Part shown: piece after piece, positions 15,460-20,189 of the stretch
Layout of the letters: the number at the start of each line of letters is the position of its first letter
How positions within the stretch are numbered: the first letter of the stretch is position 1
Origin: GCA-2716065 sp036123135
GTDB taxonomy: Bacteria; Bacteroidota; Bacteroidia; Flavobacteriales_D; Parvicellaceae
Direction: 5' to 3'
DNA: 20,189 nt
Assembly: GCA_036123135.1 (NCBI GenBank)
Contig: JAZADZ010000031.1
Span: 1 to 20,189, forward strand
The notes under the pieces: generated by a model
What the model saw: the letters and a program-made list of their open reading frames with translations, nothing else
What the model was told of the DNA's origin: nothing
The model's database searches: none
Made by a program: the position numbers and the translations under genes

Positions 15460-15939
15460 ATGTACCCCTACAGATTAATCCCTATTGTTGCGCTTTTTTT
15501 TTCAGTTGCTATTCTTCTACCCTTCTGCTCATTTTCTCAAGTTAATCTCTCCAGTTTAAGTTCAAAAAAATCCTGGAAAAAATACATCAAGCAAGATGGA
15601 ATTTTAATTGAATATTCTTTTCAAGAAGATAACCCAACAAGAGCTTACAAGAGTGAATATATCGTTCTGAAAGTCACGAACTCAGCCAGCAGACCAAAAA
15701 CTATTTCTTGGGACTTTTCTGCAAGATTCAATACTGAAAAATGCCTAAACTGTAATTCATCTAACGAAGAACTTCATTTTAAAAATACCATTAAAGCGAA
15801 ATCTTTTATTGAAGGAAATGTAAATAATTTTCAAAAAGATGCATTGGTCATTTTTCACAAATTCGTAGACGAAAATTACAATGGAAAATCTCTACAAGAC
15901 TGGGAATCTTTTGAACTAAAAAAATTGACCATTAGATGA
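15460..15939 (+). CDS. Small secreted protein of unknown function
   Basis: The 159-residue product has a clear Sec signal peptide (hydrophobic IPIVALFFSVAILLPF, cleavage likely after FSQ near residue 27) and no lipobox at the cleavage site. The mature part looks beta-rich and soluble: GILIEYSFQED, YIVLKVTNSASRPKTISWDF, a CLNC pair near residue 95, then a Lys/Phe-rich end. I do not recognise a family; a small beta-sandwich is plausible from the alternating strands. Its stop codon overlaps the start of the giant adhesin gene (ATGA at 15936-15939), so translation of the two is coupled. It might be a periplasmic chaperone, an export partner or a surface accessory of the adhesin; that is inferred from position alone. 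An 81-nt gap separates it from the anti-sigma-like gene. Confidence 0.72.
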   Translation: MYPYRLIPIVALFFSVAILLPFCSFSQVNLSSLSSKKSWKKYIKQDGILIEYSFQEDNPTRAYKSEYIVLKVTNSASRPKTISWDFSARFNTEKCLNCNSSNEELHFKNTIKAKSFIEGNVNNFQKDALVIFHKFVDENYNGKSLQDWESFELKKLTIR

Positions 15940-18900
15940 TGTTTCGTTCTTTGAAAAAGTACATCTATTTAGTTCTAATTAATCTATTTTTTAGTACACC
16001 AATTTTCTCTCAGTGTTGCACGTTTACCTTGAGCATGTTTGATTCTTTTGGGGACGGTTGGAACGGCGGTTCCTTATCAGTAACTGTTGGAGGAACATTT
16101 TTTGGTCCATATAGTGCATCAGGTGCTGGAACTCAAAGTACTTTTGTAGCTTGTCCAGGGGATGTAATATCTCTATCCTATTCATCAGGAACATGGGAGG
16201 GAGAAAATACCTATTCCTTGTTGGATCCAAGTGGAAATGTTTTATTTTCTGATGGTCCAAATCCAACCACAGGATCTGTTTTTAGTACAATTGCATTTTG
16301 CCCTCCGAGTTGTTTTGATGGCATACAAAATGGAAACGAAACTGGAATTGATTGTGGTGGAACTTGTCCTCCATGTCATTGTTCCGATGGAATTCAAAAT
16401 AATGGTGAGACCGGAGTGGATTGTGGAGGACCTTGTCCAAATAGCTGTCCCGTTCCCTGCAATGTAGATGCATCATACAGCATTGTAAGTGGTGCCGGAG
16501 GTGCATGTGGAAATAATGTAAGCTATAATCAAACTATATCCATTACAAACCCTAATCTAAATTCTTCAAATGATTTTATATTTACTTCTGTTCCAACAAC
16601 AGCACTCAGCGCTGGAACATTAACAATTAATGCAATGGGAGATTTAAATTCTCCCAACGAAATATGGACTATTTTAACTGAGCTTGGAGCAACAATATCA
16701 ACAATTGGAGCAAGTGGTAATCAATGTTCTTCAGTACTCACTATAACGATTCCCTTATCAATTGCTGATTTGAATACTTGGGCTGCGGATGGAACTATAA
16801 TTTTCCAAGGAATTGATCTAAGTACTACCAATGTAAATCCAAATTTATGTGGAAATGAGTTTTTAGAAATGACTCTTTCTTTTGATGGATGTACTCCAGA
16901 ATTGAGCTGTAATGGAGGAACTGTTCAATTGACTGCTATTGGACAAGGACAATACAGTTATGCACTAAACAATAATTTCGATTTGGGGTTTGCTGGATCT
17001 GGATGGAGTGCTTCTCCTGCTGCAACATTTACGAATCCATGTGATCCTTCTGTTGATGGTGGAACCTATATGTGGATGGGAGATATGACAGCAGCACCTA
17101 GAAATCTTGAGACTAACCCCCTAGATGTTTCTTGCGGAGGGGAAATTTGTTTTTATCTAGATTTTGCAACGCAAGGAAATGCATCTCCATGTGAGGGTCC
17201 TGATTTGCCCTCTGAGGGAGTGTATCTCCAATTTTCAACTGATGGCGGAGCAACATGGACAACCATAAATTATTTTGATCCTACGGCGGGGAACTATACA
17301 AGTTGGGCGCAATATTGTTACACCATCCCATTAGCAGCACAAACTAGCAATACAATTTTCTCATGGTGGCAAGGAGGAAGCAGCGGAACAATTTACGATC
17401 ATTGGGGTATTGATAATGTTACGATTGCAACTTTAGTCAATTGTGATCCATATGTTTACGATTGGAGTCACATTCCAGGACCGAACAATGATTCTTCAGT
17501 TGTCGTTAATATTAATCAGACTTCAACCTTTTCAGTTACCTACTCTAATGGTACAGATACATGTTCAAGTACGGTAACAGTGACAGTACCTGAAGGACCT
17601 GAGGTATCTGCAAGTGTAATGAGCAATGAATCCTGTTTTGGGGCATGTGATGGAAGTGTATCTAGTACTATTATTAATACTGCTGGAACACCTCCGTTCA
17701 GTTATTTATGGAACACCAATGATGCCACTACTAGCTTAAGCGGTCTATGTTCTGGAAATTACATCGTTTCGGTTACTGATAGCAATAATTGTACTGACAT
17801 TGATACGATTACTGTTGATTCTGGAATATCATTATCCCCATCAATTGTGCCAGTTGCTGCCCAATGCTTGACTACAAATTCATTTTCCTTCAACAGTTCT
17901 AATTCAACAATTAGCTCTGGGACTATAACATCGTATCAATGGGATTTTGGAGACGGAATAGGAACATCCAGTGTTGCAAATCCAACTTATTCATACACAA
18001 GCGAAGGTGTCTACGTTGTAACGCTTACGATTGGAAATGGGACTTGTTCTGAATCTACAAGCATCAATGTTACTGTCTGGGAAAATCCAGATGCATCTGT
18101 TGTATCAACAAATGAAACCTGCTTTGGTTTTTGCGATGGATCAATTGATTTAAGTGTTACTGGAGCTGGTGGATACTCTTACAGCTGGAACAATGGAGCA
18201 GGGAATAATGAAGATCCCACTAATCTATGCCCTAACTCATACACTGCTTTAGTTACTGATATTAATGGATGTCAAACATCAGCAACTGCTATAGTAGACG
18301 GAACTTCTCAATTAAATTCTTCCATAACATCAACTGATTTATCTTGTTATAATTCTTGTGATGGTTTAGCTACTATAACGGTTTCCGGAGGAATTTCACC
18401 CCATTCCTTTCTTTGGAATGATCCAAATAATCAAACAGATTCAACTGCTACAAACTTGTGCGCTGGTTCTTACATCGTAACTGTTTCAGATTTAAATGGA
18501 TGTTCTTTTAACGATACAGTTATTATTAATGAACCAACTCCATTAATTACTTCATTTAATAGTTCTAATGCCTCATGTAACAATAGTTGTGATGGTAATG
18601 CGACAGTTATACCTAGTGGAGGAACAATCCCTTATACATATTTATGGAATGACCCAAGTGCTCAAACATCCGCTACTGCAACTAACTTATGTGCAGGAAC
18701 TTATTCTGTTTTGATTTCTGATAACAATGGATGTACAGAAATTTCAACAGCAACAATAACTGAACCTAGTAGTTTAGCTGTTTCAGTAAATGGTTCCAAC
18801 ATTTCATGCTTTAATGCCTGTGATGGCAGTGCAATAGTAGTTGCGTCAGGAGGAACTCCAAATTATTCTTTTGTTTGGAATGATCCAAACGTACAAACAA

Positions 18901-20189
18901 CAGCAACTGCCTCAAACTTATGTGCAGGTTCATATACTGTAACTGTTTCTGATAACAATGGTTGTACTGAAACCAGTTCAATATCACTGAGCGAACCAAG
19001 TGTACTTTCCAACACTTTATCAACCAATAATGCATCCTGCTACGGAAGTTGTGACGGTACTGCGTCAATCGTTGTTAGTGGTGGTTCTCCAGGATATTCC
19101 TATCAATGGAACGATCTAGCTTTTCAAACAACTCCTATTGCATCAAATCTATGTGCTGGTTCTTATTCCGTTACTGTTACCGACACCAATGGATGTGTTG
19201 ATATTACTTCTGTAGTTATTTCTGAACCTCCCCCTATAATTCTTACAACTTCAAGTGTTAATTCTAATTGTGGAAACAATGATGGGCAAATAAGTGTTGT
19301 TGCCAGCGGAGGGAATCCAGGATATACTTTCATATGGGACGACCCAAGTTCAGCAACCTCACCTACTGTTGGCAACCTTATTGCAGGAACTTATACTGTT
19401 TCAGTTACAGATGCCAGTGGATGTTCGGCTTTCGCCAGTGCAACGATTAACGACAATGGTTCTGGTAATGCATCTATTGTTGTAAACGACAACATAAGCT
19501 GTTTTTCTACATGTGATGGTAGTGCATCTGCAACAATTGTTGGTGGAACTGGTCCTTTTAGTTATTTGTGGAGCAATGGTCAAACAAATCCCACAGCATC
19601 TAATTTTTGTGCAGGTCCCATTTCAGTAGATGTAACGGATGCCAATGGTTGTGTTGTAACTGCAAATGATGTGATTTCTGAACCATCTGTTCTTAACTCA
19701 GCAATTATTTCTTCAGCTGATGTTTCTTGTCATAGTTTGTGCAATGGTTCAGCATCTGTAAATGTTTCTGGGGGAAATCCTGGGTATACCTATTTATGGA
19801 ACGACCCAATGGCACAAACCAATGCATTGGCCAATAATTTATGTGCTGGAAACTATATTGTTGATGTAACAGATGCTAACGGATGTACAACTTCAGCAAC
19901 CATAACCATTAATGAACCAGCTCCGCTTCAATCCTCCATTACTGGCGTTGATGTTTCATGTCATAATGCCTGTAACGGAAATGCAGACCTAACTGTTTTT
20001 GGTGGAACTCCAGGCTATACTTTTAACTGGAATGATCCTAATAACTCATCATCTGAAGACATCTCTGCCCTTTGTGCTGGAACGTATGCTGTTACCATAA
20101 GTGATGCCAATGGCTGTATTCAAACAGAAAATATCACCATTAACCAACCCTCTCCTCTATCACTATCAGCATCCTCTATAAATTCTAAT
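15936..20189 (+). CDS. Giant SprB-repeat surface protein, N-terminal part (runs off right edge)
   Basis: The frame is open for all 1418 codons to the window end without a stop. It starts at ATG 15936 (a second ATG follows at 15939) with a signal peptide ending IFSQ (residue 26). In order: a domain with DSFGDGWNGGSL at about 30-120; two Cys-rich units with C-x-DGIQN and ETG(I/V)DCGG at about 126-174; a beta-rich region at about 175-340; a reelin-like jelly-roll region at about 345-505 (FAGSGWSASPAATF, STDGGATW, ending HWGIDNVTI); SprB repeat 1 at about 560-635; a PKD domain at about 640-715 (YQWDFGDGIGTS, YSYTSEGVYVVTL); then SprB repeats 2-10 and the start of an eleventh. SprB of Flavobacterium johnsoniae is the mobile adhesin of gliding cells and is exported by T9SS. 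This protein is SprB-like in repeats, but orthology cannot be claimed. The C-terminal sorting domain lies outside the window. Confidence 0.9.
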   Translation, partial: MMFRSLKKYIYLVLINLFFSTPIFSQCCTFTLSMFDSFGDGWNGGSLSVTVGGTFFGPYSASGAGTQSTFVACPGDVISLSYSSGTWEGENTYSLLDPSGNVLFSDGPNPTTGSVFSTIAFCPPSCFDGIQNGNETGIDCGGTCPPCHCSDGIQNNGETGVDCGGPCPNSCPVPCNVDASYSIVSGAGGACGNNVSYNQTISITNPNLNSSNDFIFTSVPTTALSAGTLTINAMGDLNSPNEIWTILTELGATISTIGASGNQCSSVLTITIPLSIADLNTWAADGTIIFQGIDLSTTNVNPNLCGNEFLEMTLSFDGCTPELSCNGGTVQLTAIGQGQYSYALNNNFDLGFAGSGWSASPAATFTNPCDPSVDGGTYMWMGDMTAAPRNLETNPLDVSCGGEICFYLDFATQGNASPCEGPDLPSEGVYLQFSTDGGATWTTINYFDPTAGNYTSWAQYCYTIPLAAQTSNTIFSWWQGGSSGTIYDHWGIDNVTIATLVNCDPYVYDWSHIPGPNNDSSVVVNINQTSTFSVTYSNGTDTCSSTVTVTVPEGPEVSASVMSNESCFGACDGSVSSTIINTAGTPPFSYLWNTNDATTSLSGLCSGNYIVSVTDSNNCTDIDTITVDSGISLSPSIVPVAAQCLTTNSFSFNSSNSTISSGTITSYQWDFGDGIGTSSVANPTYSYTSEGVYVVTLTIGNGTCSESTSINVTVWENPDASVVSTNETCFGFCDGSIDLSVTGAGGYSYSWNNGAGNNEDPTNLCPNSYTALVTDINGCQTSATAIVDGTSQLNSSITSTDLSCYNSCDGLATITVSGGISPHSFLWNDPNNQTDSTATNLCAGSYIVTVSDLNGCSFNDTVIINEPTPLITSFNSSNASCNNSCDGNATVIPSGGTIPYTYLWNDPSAQTSATATNLCAGTYSVLISDNNGCTEISTATITEPSSLAVSVNGSNISCFNACDGSAIVVASGGTPNYSFVWNDPNVQTTATASNLCAGSYTVTVSDNNGCTETSSISLSEPSVLSNTLSTNNASCYGSCDGTASIVVSGGSPGYSYQWNDLAFQTTPIASNLCAGSYSVTVTDTNGCVDITSVVISEPPPIILTTSSVNSNCGNNDGQISVVASGGNPGYTFIWDDPSSATSPTVGNLIAGTYTVSVTDASGCSAFASATINDNGSGNASIVVNDNISCFSTCDGSASATIVGGTGPFSYLWSNGQTNPTASNFCAGPISVDVTDANGCVVTANDVISEPSVLNSAIISSADVSCHSLCNGSASVNVSGGNPGYTYLWNDPMAQTNALANNLCAGNYIVDVTDANGCTTSATITINEPAPLQSSITGVDVSCHNACNGNADLTVFGGTPGYTFNWNDPNNSSSEDISALCAGTYAVTISDANGCIQTENITINQPSPLSLSASSINSN
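17601..20189 (+). repeat. Tandem SprB repeats with a 77-codon period
   Basis: Each unit runs from a Cys in SC-x-x-x-CDG, through GG-x-P-x-Y-x-W(N)D and NLCAGSY, to (D/S)-x-NGC and a final (N/S)EP. The first Cys codon of successive units falls at 17634, 18120, 18345, 18576, 18807, 19038, 19269, 19500, 19728 and 19959. Spacing from unit 3 on is 231 nt in every interval but one (228), and 225 between units 2 and 3. The 486-nt gap between units 1 and 2 holds the PKD domain. An eleventh unit begins at the window edge. DNA identity between units is clearly lower than protein similarity, so the array is old rather than freshly duplicated. Confidence 0.9.

Noticed and set aside
16024..19583. Short ORFs on both strands within the giant adhesin
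   Set aside because: They are shadows of the repetitive low-complexity coding sequence; the main frame is continuous through them.
17601..20189. CRISPR or other DNA-level direct repeats
   Set aside because: The 231-nt periodicity is at protein level within one open frame; DNA copies are strongly diverged and there are no short identical repeats with spacers.

Overview
The window looks like chromosomal DNA of a member of the Bacteroidota, most likely Flavobacteriales (Crocinitomicaceae/Cryomorphaceae-like, but this is inference). The evidence is the AT-rich sequence, a fused SecD-SecF, a eukaryote-like type II glutamine synthetase, TAnnTTTG-type promoter boxes with hardly any Shine-Dalgarno sequences, and several hallmarks of the type IX secretion system (T9SS): type A and type B sorting domains, SprB repeats, PKD domains, and a TPR/PD40/OmpA protein laid out like PorE.

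Positions 1-9190 are all on the minus strand and mostly housekeeping. In transcription order they hold secDF, tatA and a sodium/calcium exchanger (9190-4803); glutamine synthetase (4704-3694, own terminator); the TPR-PD40-OmpA envelope protein (3380-1350, strong terminator); purM (1284-115); and the first 36 codons of prfA, cut by the left edge.

Positions 9346-12383 are a tight plus-strand cluster: a secreted FG-GAP/VCBS repeat protein with a type A sorting domain, a small lipoprotein, and a DCC-family (DUF393) thiol-disulfide protein whose reading frame has no ATG, GTG or TTG before its CxxC motif. Malate dehydrogenase (13354-12425, minus) converges on this cluster.

Positions 13521-20189 are the most interesting part. 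An ECF sigma factor overlaps by 8 nt a membrane protein with an anti-sigma-like N-terminus, one membrane span, two PKD-like domains and a T9SS type B-like C-terminus. Next come a small secreted protein of unknown function and, overlapping it by ATGA, a very large surface protein that runs off the right edge. That last gene is open for at least 1418 codons. It has a signal peptide, a GDGWNG domain, Cys-rich repeats, a reelin-like jelly-roll region, a PKD domain and at least ten SprB-type repeats with a near-perfect 77-codon period. I propose a sigma/anti-sigma pair that senses or controls T9SS surface export and sits beside one of its likely giant cargo proteins. The individual families are recognisable; the regulatory link is inference.
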